Shown: positions 36,938 through 46,438 of the stretch, piece by piece
How positions within the stretch are numbered: the first letter of the stretch is position 1
Layout of the letters: each line of letters begins with the position of its first letter
Source: DASZFV01 sp035549075
GTDB lineage: Bacteria > Myxococcota_A > Polyangia > Fen-1088
DNA length: 64,000 nt
Direction of reading: 5' to 3'
Assembly (NCBI GenBank): GCA_035549075.1
Contig: DASZRT010000042.1
Location: forward strand, 1-64,000
Notes under the pieces: model-generated
Databases searched by the model: none
Seen by the model: the letters and a program-made list of their open reading frames with translations, nothing else
Told to the model about the DNA's origin: nothing
Program-made: the position numbers and the translations under genes

Positions 36938-37516
36938 TCAAGGCTTCTCGGGGGGGGCCGCGGTGGTCGCTTTAGGCTTCGGCGGCTTCGGCACGAACGC
37001 GGGGTGCAGCTCGTGGAAGATGCGGTCTTTCGCGAGGTAGGGCTGGTTCTTCATGTCGACGCCGGCGACGCTGCCGAGCGCCGATTTCAGCAGCGCGAGG
37101 CGCGCCTGCACGGCCGGCCCACACGGCGGCGTGCCCGCGGGCGCGGTGCCGGCCTCGCACAGCTCGCTGGCGCGCTTCGCGGCCTCGAACGCGGGGTCGG
37201 GGTCGAAGCGGTCGGCGTAGGCGATCGCGCGCACGTGGTGCAGGCGGTAGTCGTCCGGCCGCTCGTGCAGCGCGGGGCCGATCGTCGCGAGCGCCCAATC
37301 CGGCCGGTGGCCGTCGAGGTAGAGGTTCGCGAGCTCGAGCGCGGGCTCGACGGCGGCCGGCTTGCCGACCAGCACGGACTGCAGCTCGGCGGCGCGCTCC
37401 TGCAGCTCGGGGCCAAGGGCCAGCGCGGGCTTCACCGTGGCGTCGGGCCGGGGCATGAGGATGACCGTCGCCAGCAGCAACAAGACGATCAGGTCGAGGA
37501 TCTGCGTGACGCGCAT
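36938..37516 (-). CDS. TPR-like membrane-anchored protein
   Basis: A 192-residue protein starting at ATG 37516. An N-terminal helix (ILDLIVLLLLATVILM) anchors it, followed by helical segments that read like one or two tetratricopeptide repeats (AVEPALELANLYLDGHRPDWA, shown as ALELANLYLDGHRPDWA; HHVRAIAYADRF). The tail is Pro/Lys-rich (PKPPKPKATTAAPPEKP). It follows the permease gene by eight bases, so it belongs to the efflux operon. A scaffold role in the transporter is suggested by position only. Confidence 0.65.
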   Translation of the reverse strand: MRVTQILDLIVLLLLATVILMPRPDATVKPALALGPELQERAAELQSVLVGKPAAVEPALELANLYLDGHRPDWALATIGPALHERPDDYRLHHVRAIAYADRFDPDPAFEAAKRASELCEAGTAPAGTPPCGPAVQARLALLKSALGSVAGVDMKNQPYLAKDRIFHELHPAFVPKPPKPKATTAAPPEKP

Positions 37517-37524
37517 ACGGGCTT

Positions 37525-38759
<1,235 letters not shown>

Positions 38760-38763
<4 letters not shown>

Positions 38764-39464
38764 GTCCTGGCCCCCCGCGGCTTGTTCTTCTCGTCGGACT
38801 CGATGTGGCCGTCCTTGAAGACGATGATGCGCCTCGAGTACGCGGCGATGTCAGGCTCGTGCGTCACGAGGACGATCGTGATGGCGCGCTCGGCGTTGAG
38901 GCGCGTGAGGATGCCCATGATCTCGTCGCTCGTCGTCGAGTCGAGGTTGCCCGTCGGCTCGTCGGCGAGCAGCAGCGGCGGCTCGCCGACCAACGCGCGC
39001 GCGATGGCGACGCGCTGTTGCTGGCCACCCGACAGCTGGTTCGGCATGTGGTCGGCGCGCTGCGCGAGCCCGACGATGCCCAGCGCCGCCGCCGCGCGCG
39101 CCGCGCGCTCCTTCGCCGGCACGCCCGCGTAGGTCAGCGGCAGCTCGACGTTGTCCTGCGCCGTCGTGCGCGCCAGCAAGTTGAAGCCCTGGAACACGAA
39201 CCCGATCTTGCCGTTGCGGATCGCCGCGCGCTCGTCGCGATCCAGGGTCGACACGTCGACGCCGTCCAACCGATAGACGCCCGTCGTCGGGCGATCGAGG
39301 CAGCCCACCATGTTCATGAAGGTCGACTTGCCCGAGCCCGACGAGCCCATGACGGCGACGAACTCGCCGCGCTCGACCTCGAGGCTCACGCCGCGCAGCG
39401 CGCGCACGACGACGTCACCCATGACGTAGTCCTTCGTGAGCTCTTCGACCTCGATGAGCGCCAC
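38760..39464 (-). CDS. MacB/LolD-type ABC transporter ATPase
   Basis: A 234-residue ATPase from GTG 39464. Walker A is GSSGSGKST, the signature LSGGQQQR, Walker B LLLADEPTGNLD, with H-loop in VTHEPD. The phrase FVFQGFNLLARTTAQDNVELPL is characteristic of the MacB/LolD/FtsE group. It couples ATP hydrolysis to the permease encoded next, whose start overlaps its stop. GTG is preferred because the preceding gene ends at 39475 and the longer frame would overlap it deeply. Confidence 0.94.
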
Positions 39465-39474
39465 GTCGCCTCGC

Positions 39475-40821
39475 CTAGAACATGCGAGGGCCGCCGGGGC
39501 GCCGGTTCTGGCCGCCGGGCGCGCCGCCCGACGGCGGGCCACCCGCGCCGCCGCCGATCGCCTCGATGACGACCTCGTCGCCCTCTTGCAAATGGCCTTG
39601 GACGATCTCGGTGAACTCGTCGTCGGCGATGCCAGGACGGAAGCGCACGGCGTTGACCTTCGAGCCGTTGGCTTCGTAGACCTTCGCCCACCGCGTGCCG
39701 GCGCCCTTCGAATCGCCGCCGCCGCCCGGACCGCCCGCGCCACGCTGACGACCGCCGCCACTCGCGCCGGGACCACCAAACGGCGCGCCGCCGTCGGGAC
39801 GGTTGTTCGACGCCACCTCGATGAGATCGGGCGTCGGGCGAAAGCGCAGCGCCGAGTTCGGGATGCGCAGCACGTTCTCGTGCTTCTGCGAGACGGCGCG
39901 CACCGACGCCGTCATGCCCGGCCGCAGCCGGCCGTCGGGGTTCTCGACGCGCAGCACGGCGTCGTACGTGACGACGTTCTGCGTGACCGTCGGCTGCGAG
40001 CGGATCTGGAAGATCGTCCCGTGGAACGTCTCGCCCGGGTACGCGTCGACCGTGAAGACCGCCTCTTGCTGCTCGTGCAGCTTGCCGACGTCGGCCTCGT
40101 CGATGGCGGCGTGCACCTCCATGCGTGAGAGATCCTGTGCGATCGTGAACAGCACGGGCGCCTGCATCGACGCCGCGACCGTCTGCCCGACGTCGACCGA
40201 GCGCTGCAGCACCGTGCCCGAGATGGGCGCGCGGATCGTCGTGTGCTCGAGGTCGACGCGCGCGACGCTGGCGTTGGCGCGCGACTGGCCGACCTGCGCG
40301 TCGGCCGACGCCTTGTCGGCGACGGCCTGGTCGTACTTCGACTGCGCGGCGTCGAGGTCGGCGGCGCCGATGACTTTCTTGTCGGCCAGGGGCTTGGCGC
40401 GGTCGAGCTCGACCTTCGCTTCGCGCACGGCGACGTCGGCGTGAACCAGCGAGGCCTCGGCCGACTTCAGCGCCGCCTCGGCCTGCGCGAGGTTCGCCTT
40501 GAACCGCGTCGGATCGATCTGCGCGATGATCTGGCCCTCGGTGACCTTGCTGTTGAAGTCGGCCCCCAGCTTCGCGATGATCCCCGAGACCTGCGAGCCG
40601 ACCTGCACCGTGACGACGGCGTTCAACGAGCCGGTCGCCGTCACGGTCGCCTCGACCGAGCCGCGGTCGACCTTCGCCGTCCGGAAGGTCACGACGACGG
40701 GCGCGTTGGCGCGCCGCCATAGCCAGACGCCTCCCACGACCACGACCAGCGCGACGACGAGAATCGTCCCCGTCGAGCGTCCCTTTCGCTTGGTCGCGCC
40801 AGCCATGCGCCGCGGAAACAT
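39475..40821 (-). CDS. MacA-type periplasmic adaptor of the efflux system (HlyD family)
   Basis: Membrane-fusion protein that would link the MacB-type permease to an outer-membrane channel. An N-terminal helix (TILVVALVVVVGGVWLW) is followed by a barrel-sandwich domain (ATGSLNAVVTVQVGSQVSGI in the family form), a coiled-coil hairpin (about 115-190, Ala/Lys/Glu-rich), and a C-terminal domain with RIPNSALRF. A Gly-rich insertion (about 350-375) and a C-terminal Gly/Arg-rich tail are unusual. The start is ATG 40821 or 40806, neither with a strong RBS. It leads the minus-strand operon adaptor-ATPase-permease-TPR. The substrate is unknown. Confidence 0.9.
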   Translation of the reverse strand: MFPRRMAGATKRKGRSTGTILVVALVVVVGGVWLWRRANAPVVVTFRTAKVDRGSVEATVTATGSLNAVVTVQVGSQVSGIIAKLGADFNSKVTEGQIIAQIDPTRFKANLAQAEAALKSAEASLVHADVAVREAKVELDRAKPLADKKVIGAADLDAAQSKYDQAVADKASADAQVGQSRANASVARVDLEHTTIRAPISGTVLQRSVDVGQTVAASMQAPVLFTIAQDLSRMEVHAAIDEADVGKLHEQQEAVFTVDAYPGETFHGTIFQIRSQPTVTQNVVTYDAVLRVENPDGRLRPGMTASVRAVSQKHENVLRIPNSALRFRPTPDLIEVASNNRPDGGAPFGGPGASGGGRQRGAGGPGGGGDSKGAGTRWAKVYEANGSKVNAVRFRPGIADDEFTEIVQGHLQEGDEVVIEAIGGGAGGPPSGGAPGGQNRRPGGPRMF

Positions 40822-40970
40822 ACCAGAAGCGAAACAAATTTCATGACTTCGGGCCCTTAAGGCGGCGCGGCCGCCGTGATCGGGGCCAAACACCACGTCC
40901 CGGGGCAAAACGCCACGCCCCCTGCCGGCACTTTCTTCGGAAACCGAAAGGAAACGGCCTTGAAACGCTG

Positions 40971-40986
40971 TGGCACTGCCCGTGCT
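40971..40986 (+). promoter_or_regulatory. Candidate sigma-54 promoter of the ExbB/ExbD operon
   Basis: TGGCAC (40971-40976), five bases, then GTGCT (40982-40986). This fits the -24/-12 pattern (TGGCAC-N5-TTGCW) in all but one position, with the critical GG and GC doublets at the right spacing. It lies about 110 bases before the first ExbB start, leaving a moderate leader. Enhancer sites were not identified. Confidence 0.5.
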
Positions 40987-41095
40987 TTAACCGCGCGCAC
41001 AGTTCCACGAGTGGGGCGCAACGGGACAACCCCCAGTCCACCCCCACGGCGCGAGACCGACTGACCGATCGCTGACCGACCGAAGGAGGAGCCGG

Positions 41096-41737
41096 ATGAC
41101 TGTTCTCAAGATATTGGCGGACGGGTTCCACGAAGGCGGATGGGGCATGTGGCCCATCCTCTTCCTGCTGATGATCACGATCTCGATCCTGATCGAGCGC
41201 GCGGTCTACCTCCGCCGCTCGGTGATCGACAAGGAGAAGCTGGTGGCTCTCCTTCGCTCGCAGATCTCGGCCGGCAACATCCAGGGCGCGATCAAGGTCT
41301 GTTCGGGCAACTCGACGCCGCTCACGCGCATCGTCCAGGCCGGCCTCATGCGCGCCAACCGCAGCGACGAGGAGATCGACTCGGCCATGGAGGAGGCTGG
41401 CCTCCGCGAGCTTCCGGCGCTCGAGAAGCGCACGGGCTACCTCGCGATGCTCGGCAACCTGGCGACGCTCGCCGGCCTGCTCGGCACGATCACGGGCCTC
41501 ATCAAGTCGTTCGCCGGCGTCGCCGGCGTCGATCCGTCGCAGAAGGCGACGCTGCTCTCGAAGGGCATCTCCGAGGCCATGAACTGCACGGCCTTCGGCC
41601 TCTTCACGGGCATCCTCGGCCTCGCGTCGTTCGCGTACCTGAACGGCAAGACGCAGAACGCGCTCGACGACATCGCCGAGGTCAAGAAGAACGTCTCGAA
41701 CCTTTTGTTCCAGGCCAAGGCCGCGCTTCGCGGCTGA
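41096..41737 (+). CDS. ExbB/TolQ-family proton channel protein, copy 1
   Basis: A 213-residue MotA/TolQ/ExbB-type inner-membrane protein with three helices: GMWPILFLLMITISILIE at the N-terminus, then two in the conserved channel half, GYLAMLGNLATLAGLLGTI and the GISEAMNCTAFGLFTGI region. A GGAGGAG RBS precedes the ATG. It couples proton flow with the ExbD-type proteins encoded downstream. It is paralogous to the next gene; an internal stretch is nearly identical in DNA. Whether the system serves uptake, envelope integrity or motility (as the TolQ-like AglR of Myxococcus does) cannot be decided here. Confidence 0.92.
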   Translation: MTVLKILADGFHEGGWGMWPILFLLMITISILIERAVYLRRSVIDKEKLVALLRSQISAGNIQGAIKVCSGNSTPLTRIVQAGLMRANRSDEEIDSAMEEAGLRELPALEKRTGYLAMLGNLATLAGLLGTITGLIKSFAGVAGVDPSQKATLLSKGISEAMNCTAFGLFTGILGLASFAYLNGKTQNALDDIAEVKKNVSNLLFQAKAALRG

Positions 41738-41788
41738 CCTGAACGTAAAAATTTTCCACGACTCGAACGGATACAAGGAGAAACGACG

Positions 41789-42421
41789 ATGATCATCACC
41801 GAGGCGTTCGCGAAGGGTGGCTGGGGCATGTGGCCGATCCTTCTGCTCTTCATCATCACCGTTTGGATTTCGATCGACCGTTTCATGTACGTCAGCAAGT
41901 CGAAGGTCGACGTCGAGAAGCTGATGTCGCTGCTCAAGTCGCAGATCGTTTCGGGCAACATCCAGGGCGCCGTGAACACGTGTCAGGCCAGCCCCGCGCC
42001 GGTGACGAAGATCATCGCGGCCGGCCTCCGCAAGGCGGGCGGCAGCGAGCACGACGTGCAGCAGGCCATGGACGAGGAAGCGCTCCGCGAGCTGCCGCGC
42101 CTCGAGAAGAAGACGGGCTACCTCGCGATGCTCGGTAACCTCGCGACGCTCGCCGGCCTGCTCGGCACGATCACGGGCCTCATCAAGTCGTTCGCCGGCG
42201 TCGCCGGCGTCGACCCCTCGATGAAGGCGACGATGCTCTCGCAGGGTATCTCGGAGGCCATGCACTGCACGGCGTTCGGCCTCGGCACCGGCATCCTCGG
42301 CCTCGCGACCTACGCGATCCTCAACGGCCAGACGCAGGGCGTGCTCGACGGCATCAACCAGGGCACGGTCGAGACGCTCAACCTGGTCGTCGCCGGTCGC
42401 GGTGGCGAGCAGCAGTACTAA
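41789..42421 (+). CDS. ExbB/TolQ-family proton channel protein, copy 2
   Basis: A 210-residue paralogue of the preceding protein with the same layout: GMWPILLLFIITVWISIDRF, the channel core GYLAMLGNLATLAGLLGTI, and GISEAMHCTAFGLGTGIL. Residues covering TGYLAMLG to AGVDPS are identical in both copies. The RBS AAGGAG lies upstream of the ATG. The C-terminus differs (LDGINQGTVETLNLVVAG). Two non-identical ExbB-type subunits may form a mixed pentamer or serve separate complexes. The gene is 51 bases after copy 1 and 33 before the first ExbD gene. Confidence 0.92.
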   Translation: MIITEAFAKGGWGMWPILLLFIITVWISIDRFMYVSKSKVDVEKLMSLLKSQIVSGNIQGAVNTCQASPAPVTKIIAAGLRKAGGSEHDVQQAMDEEALRELPRLEKKTGYLAMLGNLATLAGLLGTITGLIKSFAGVAGVDPSMKATMLSQGISEAMHCTAFGLGTGILGLATYAILNGQTQGVLDGINQGTVETLNLVVAGRGGEQQY

Positions 42422-42454
42422 CGACTCGCTCGTCTCCCTTTCGGAGGTTCATCC

Positions 42455-42928
42455 ATGGGCGTAGCCGTTGAATCCGGTGGCAAAGCGGGCAAGAAGTCCG
42501 TCAATGCCGACCTCAACCTCGTTCCGTACATCGATCTTCTGACGTGCATGGTGGCGTTCCTGCTCATCACGGCCGTCTGGTCCCAGCTGGCGCGCCTCGA
42601 GGCGCACCAAAAGGGGCAAGGCCAAGCCGGTGAAGAGACGCCGCCCGAGAAGATCGTGAAGCTCGTCGTCGTCGTGAACGGCGAAGGCTTCAACCTCGTC
42701 GCCGATCAGGATCAGCAGCCGATCCCGAAGAAGGGCGACATCTACGACTTCGAGAAGCTCGCGGGCGAGCTCAAGAAGTTCAAGGACGCGCACCCGGACA
42801 AGACCGACCTCCAGGTCGCGTCCGAGGACACGATCAAGTTCGAGACGTTGGTGAAGACGATGGACACCGCGCTCACGGCGCGCTTCCCCGACATCTCGCT
42901 CATCGACGCCGGCGGCGCAGGAATATAA
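42455..42928 (+). CDS. ExbD/TolR-family protein, copy 1
   Basis: A 157-residue partner of the ExbB channel. A short N-terminal cytoplasmic stretch (residues 1-20) precedes the single helix LNLVPYIDLLTCMVAFLL, in which Asp27 corresponds to the proton-carrying aspartate of TolR/ExbD. The periplasmic part has the usual alternating pattern with ETLVKTMDTALTARF near the C-terminus. The RBS (TTTCGGAGG) is clear. It precedes the second ExbD gene by two bases. Confidence 0.9.
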   Translation: MGVAVESGGKAGKKSVNADLNLVPYIDLLTCMVAFLLITAVWSQLARLEAHQKGQGQAGEETPPEKIVKLVVVVNGEGFNLVADQDQQPIPKKGDIYDFEKLAGELKKFKDAHPDKTDLQVASEDTIKFETLVKTMDTALTARFPDISLIDAGGAGI

Positions 42929-42930
42929 CG

Positions 42931-43491
42931 ATGGCCATTCACGCACCTCACGCGCACCTCTACGACTCGGTCACGCTCGAGACGGCGAAAGCCAAGCTCA
43001 GCCACGCCGGCCGCAAGAGCCTGTACGCGCCGCTCAACCTCGTCGCGTACATCGACATGATGACGATGCTCGTCATCTTCCTGCTGATGAGCTTCTCTGC
43101 GACGGGCGAGATCCTGTTCGTTCAGAAGAACATCGTCCTGCCCGACGCCCAGAACTGGACCGACCTCGAGCGCGCGCCCGTCATCGGCGTGAGCAAAGAC
43201 GTCGTCACGCTGGACGGCTCGCAGGTCGCGACGGCCGACGATCTCATGAAGGACTCGGCGACGGGCGACTTCAAGATCCCGGAGCTTCACGACAAGCTCG
43301 TCACGCTCAAGAACAACTACAAGCTCCTCCACTCGAACGAGGAGTTCCCGGGGATCGCGATCGTTCAGTCGGACAAGAACGTCGAGTTCAAGATGCTCAA
43401 AAAGATCATGTACTCGATCGCCGTCGCCGGTTACCAGAACGTGAACTTCGCCGTCCAGCCGAAGGCCAAGGGCGGCAGCGCGGCTCCGTAA
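42931..43491 (+). CDS. ExbD/TolR-family protein, copy 2
   Basis: A 186-residue ExbD/TolR-like protein. The helix LNLVAYIDMMTMLVIFLL carries the key aspartate (Asp42). Its N-terminal stretch is longer than in copy 1 (residues 1-34, HAPHAHLYDSVTLETAKAK), and the periplasmic domain is also longer, with LDGSQVATADDLMKD and MLKKIMYSIAVAGYQNVNFAV. It ends 33 bases before a strong hairpin terminator (43524). Pairing with the two ExbB copies is inferred from the operon. Confidence 0.9.
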   Translation: MAIHAPHAHLYDSVTLETAKAKLSHAGRKSLYAPLNLVAYIDMMTMLVIFLLMSFSATGEILFVQKNIVLPDAQNWTDLERAPVIGVSKDVVTLDGSQVATADDLMKDSATGDFKIPELHDKLVTLKNNYKLLHSNEEFPGIAIVQSDKNVEFKMLKKIMYSIAVAGYQNVNFAVQPKAKGGSAAP

Positions 43492-43523
43492 CAATAGTCG
43501 CGGAAGCGAATCAGTTCGAAAGG

Positions 43524-43562
43524 AACGGCCGGCGTCAAATGATGTCCGGCCGTTTCGTTTTT
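43524..43562 (+). terminator. Rho-independent-type terminator after the ExbB/ExbD genes
   Basis: Perfect 9-base stem AACGGCCGG / CCGGCCGTT (43524-43532 and 43546-43554) with a 13-base loop, followed by TTTCGTTTTTCG. It should end or attenuate the ExbB/ExbD transcript. It also argues that the HEAT gene starts at 43590, since the alternative ATG at 43539 lies in the loop. Confidence 0.75.
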
Positions 43563-43589
43563 CGTCGTCGTCGTAGCGGAGGAGGCTCC

Positions 43590-45257
43590 ATGCGTATTCG
43601 TTTGCTCGCTTTGCCGGTCGTGGTCGCGCTTTCGGTTGGTGGCGTCGCGTGTCAGGGCGATCCCAACGATCCCATGACGTGGGCGAAGCAGCTCAAGGAC
43701 CTGCGCACGCAGAAAGAGGCGCTCGACCACCTCGCCAACATGGACGTCGAGAAGGCGCGCGCCGCCGTGCCGTCGCTCATCGATCTGTACAAAGAGACGA
43801 AGCGGCCCGAGCACCTCGAGGCCCTCGCGCGCTACCAGGACCCTTCGACGAAGCAGCTCTTCATCGACGCGCTCGACTTCAGCGACGACGACTTCGACCG
43901 GGCGACGATCGCCGCGGGCGTGCTGGCCGACATGAAGGCGACCGACGCCGTCGACCCGCTCATGAAGGCCGTCGAGCACACGCTGCCGATCAAGTCGCGC
44001 GCCAACAGCGCGCGCATCGCGGCGCTGCGCGCGCTCGTACGCATCGGCGACAAGCGCGCCGTGCCGACGCTCATGAAGATCCTCACGACGAGCGCCGACG
44101 AGCAGGACTTCCTGCTCAACCAGAAGGCGGCGCTGGGCCTCGCGGAGCTCAGCGACCCGCAGGCGATCCCGGCGCTCGTCAAAGGCATGTTCATGACGGG
44201 CCGCGGGACCGGCATCTTCCAGGAGTGCCGCCTCGCGCTCGTGCGCATCGGCGCGCTGGCGATCGACCCGATGATTCAGCTGCTCGAGGGCAAGAACGCC
44301 GACGTCAACGAGATGGCGGCGAAGCTGAAGTTCGACGAGTACACGCCCGGCGTCGTCCCGCACAAGGCGGCCATCATCCTCGGCGACCTGCGCGCGCGCG
44401 CCGCCGTGCCCGCGCTCATCGCGCGCCTGCACGTCAAGGCCAAGGGCGACGAGCACCGCTCGGCGCTCATCGCGCTCGGCTACATCGGCGTGCCCGCGGG
44501 CGTCGATGCGATCCTGGCCGTGCTGAAAGACACGAAGGCCGACGCCACCGAGCGCGCCTCGGCCGCGGACGCGCTGTATTTGTCGGGTGACCGCCGCGCG
44601 ATCCCGGCGCTGTTCGAGATCGCGAAGACGGGCTACGTCACCGTCGACGGCCAGAAGGCGTCCGACCTGCGTGGCAGCGCCGCCATCGCGCTGGCGCGCA
44701 TCGCCGGCAAAGAGAGCGTCCCCGCGTTCAAGGCGATGGTCGAGAAGGAAGAAGAAGCGCAGGGCATCTTCGGCCTCGCGCTCGACCGCATGCTGGTCGC
44801 CGAGGAGTGCGACCAGGACGTCGCCTGCTACGGCAAGAAGCTGAACGACCCCAGCTGGTCACGCGCCGAGAAGGCCGCGTTCGCGATCGCGTTCTCGGGC
44901 GACTCGAAGCAGGGCATCCCGCTGCTGCTCGGCGCGATGAAGCCCATCACGACGATGCAGCCCGAGCGCTACCCCGTGCACCAGGCGATCCTCTTCGCCC
45001 TCGCCCGCCTCGGCGACAAGAGCTGCACGGCGTGCTTCGACAAGCTCGACAAGCAGATCGAGCGCGACGAGAAGGCCGTCCGCATCCCGGGCGCGCGCGA
45101 CCTGCTCGGCGAGACGCGCGTGACGGAGGCGATCATCCAAAACAACCCGCCGGGCGGCGCGCCGCCGCCCGCCGCCGCGCCCGTCGTGGCCGAAGCGCCC
45201 GAGAAGCCCGCCAAGGCCGCGAAGGCGAAGCCCGCGAAGGGCAAGAAGCACAAGTAG
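43590..45257 (+). CDS. HEAT-repeat lipoprotein
   Basis: ATG 43590 has a GGAGG RBS and begins a lipoprotein signal with lipobox VGGVAC (MRIRLLALPVVVALSVGGVAC). The 555-residue product is almost entirely helical repeats of the HEAT type (for example NSARIAALRALVRIGDKRAV, EHRSALIALGYIGVP). It ends in a Pro/Ala/Lys-rich tail (KAAKAKPAKGKKHK). It would sit in the envelope as a scaffold. It follows the ExbB/ExbD genes after a terminator, so it may be partly independent. Association with the proton machine is inferred from position. Confidence 0.8.
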   Translation: MRIRLLALPVVVALSVGGVACQGDPNDPMTWAKQLKDLRTQKEALDHLANMDVEKARAAVPSLIDLYKETKRPEHLEALARYQDPSTKQLFIDALDFSDDDFDRATIAAGVLADMKATDAVDPLMKAVEHTLPIKSRANSARIAALRALVRIGDKRAVPTLMKILTTSADEQDFLLNQKAALGLAELSDPQAIPALVKGMFMTGRGTGIFQECRLALVRIGALAIDPMIQLLEGKNADVNEMAAKLKFDEYTPGVVPHKAAIILGDLRARAAVPALIARLHVKAKGDEHRSALIALGYIGVPAGVDAILAVLKDTKADATERASAADALYLSGDRRAIPALFEIAKTGYVTVDGQKASDLRGSAAIALARIAGKESVPAFKAMVEKEEEAQGIFGLALDRMLVAEECDQDVACYGKKLNDPSWSRAEKAAFAIAFSGDSKQGIPLLLGAMKPITTMQPERYPVHQAILFALARLGDKSCTACFDKLDKQIERDEKAVRIPGARDLLGETRVTEAIIQNNPPGGAPPPAAAPVVAEAPEKPAKAAKAKPAKGKKHK

Positions 45258-45265
45258 TGCGGCGG

Positions 45266-45619
45266 CTACTTCACATGCTCAGCCACGATCGTCGTCGTGA
45301 TCCCGCCGCGCACCATGAACTCGGCCTCGACGCGCACGCGCCGCGGCTTCGTGGCGGCGACGAGGTCGTCGAGGATCTTGTTGGTGACCGCCTCGTGGAA
45401 CGCGCCCTCGTCGCGGTAGGACCACAAGTACAGCTTCCACGACTTGAGCTCGACGCACAGGGCATCGGCGACGTACTCGACCCGGATGGTCGCGAAGTCG
45501 GGTTGCCCGGTCTTGGGGCACAGGCACGTGAACTCGGGGCAGTCGAAGCGGATCAGGTAGTCCCGGTCGGGCTTCGGGTTGGGGAAGGTCTCGAGCGTTT
45601 TCGTCGGCTTCGTGGTCAT
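45266..45619 (-). CDS. queF: NADPH-dependent 7-cyano-7-deazaguanine reductase
   Basis: Reduces preQ0 to preQ1 in queuosine synthesis. The 117-residue single-domain (unimodular) form matches the B. subtilis type. The active-site motif is FDCPEFTCLCPKTGQPDF, with Cys34 as nucleophile and Asp41 as acid, and the substrate-binding ELKSWKLYLWSYRDEG follows. ATG 45619 was chosen because the longer reading frame upstream is a shadow of the neighbouring gene. It is divergent from the cupredoxin-like gene. Other queuosine genes are not in the window. Confidence 0.94.
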   Translation of the reverse strand: MTTKPTKTLETFPNPKPDRDYLIRFDCPEFTCLCPKTGQPDFATIRVEYVADALCVELKSWKLYLWSYRDEGAFHEAVTNKILDDLVAATKPRRVRVEAEFMVRGGITTTIVAEHVK

Positions 45620-45635
45620 GATTCGGACGTTCAGT

Positions 45636-45663
45636 TTGACAGGCCGGACGCGGCGACGATAGC
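45636..45663 (+). promoter_or_regulatory. Candidate promoter for the cupredoxin-like gene
   Basis: TTGACA (45636-45641), 16 bases, then GATAGC (45658-45663). The -35 is a perfect match and the -10 is weak. It sits 20 bases before the ATGATG of the next gene, in the 63-base gap divergent to queF, so it is the best candidate for that gene. Confidence 0.4.
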
Positions 45664-45682
45664 CTCTCGCTCCGACGGTCGG

Positions 45683-46420
45683 ATGATGGCGCTCTCGTCG
45701 ACGTTCTCGGCCTCTTCGCGCCCCGTCCTGCGTGGCCTCGTCGCGCTCTCGGTGGCCGCGGCCCTCGCCGCGCTGCCGTTCACGCACGCGCGCGGCGCCG
45801 CGTCCGGCAACACCGTCAAAGGCACCGTGAAGCTGCCCGAGGGCTCGCGCAGCACGCGCCTCTACGCGGGCTACTGGCGCCTCGAGAACGGCAACGTCCC
45901 CGTGTCGACCGCGGGCGGCGTCAAGGCCGAGACCGTCGTCGTCCTCGACAAGGTCTCTGGCGCGCACGCCCCGCCCGCGCGCACCGTCACCGTCGAGATC
46001 GGCGGCCTCGACGCGCACCCGCGCCTCGTGATCGTCGGCCCCGGCTCGGTCGTCGAGATCAAGAACACCGGCAAGATGACCCACGAGCTGTCGACGCCCG
46101 ACGACACGGCCGTCATGCCGATCGAGCGCCTCGCGCCCGGCTCGGCCCGCCACGTGAAGTTCGAGCGCACGGGCGGCTACGTCATCCGCGACGCCGAGTA
46201 CCCGCACATCATGATCTCGGTGCTCGTCGTCGACTCGCCGTACTACTCGACGCTCGACGAGCGCGGCGCCTTCTCCGTCGCGGGCGTCCCCGACGGCCAC
46301 GCGACGTTGCGCGTGTGGACGCGCGGCGCCTGGGCCGCCGAACAAGACATCGACGCCACCAAAAAAGAAGACCTGACCATCAAGGTCGCCGCGCCCAACG
46401 AAAAGGACGCGGCGGAGTAA
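45683..46420 (+). CDS. Exported cupredoxin-like protein
   Basis: The 245-residue product has a signal peptide (about 1-40, LVALSVAAALAALPF). Its mature part is beta-rich with a cupredoxin-like run: RLVIVGPGSVVEIKNTGKMTHELSTPDD, of which VVEIKNTGKMTHEL shows the copper-type histidine His in THEL; the expected second ligand cluster is less clear (GGYVIRDAEYPHIMI has HIM). The C-terminal part (GAFSVAGVPDGHATLRVW) resembles a carboxypeptidase-regulatory-like or transthyretin-like domain. Copper binding is plausible but not shown. It precedes the two-span protein gene by 18 bases. Confidence 0.65.
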   Translation: MMALSSTFSASSRPVLRGLVALSVAAALAALPFTHARGAASGNTVKGTVKLPEGSRSTRLYAGYWRLENGNVPVSTAGGVKAETVVVLDKVSGAHAPPARTVTVEIGGLDAHPRLVIVGPGSVVEIKNTGKMTHELSTPDDTAVMPIERLAPGSARHVKFERTGGYVIRDAEYPHIMISVLVVDSPYYSTLDERGAFSVAGVPDGHATLRVWTRGAWAAEQDIDATKKEDLTIKVAAPNEKDAAE

Positions 46421-46438
46421 AGGAACGGGCCGCGCCGC

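Noticed and set aside
43539..43589. Upstream start for the HEAT lipoprotein
   Set aside because: It lies in the loop of a strong terminator hairpin and lacks an RBS; ATG 43590 has GGAGG and begins a lipoprotein signal.
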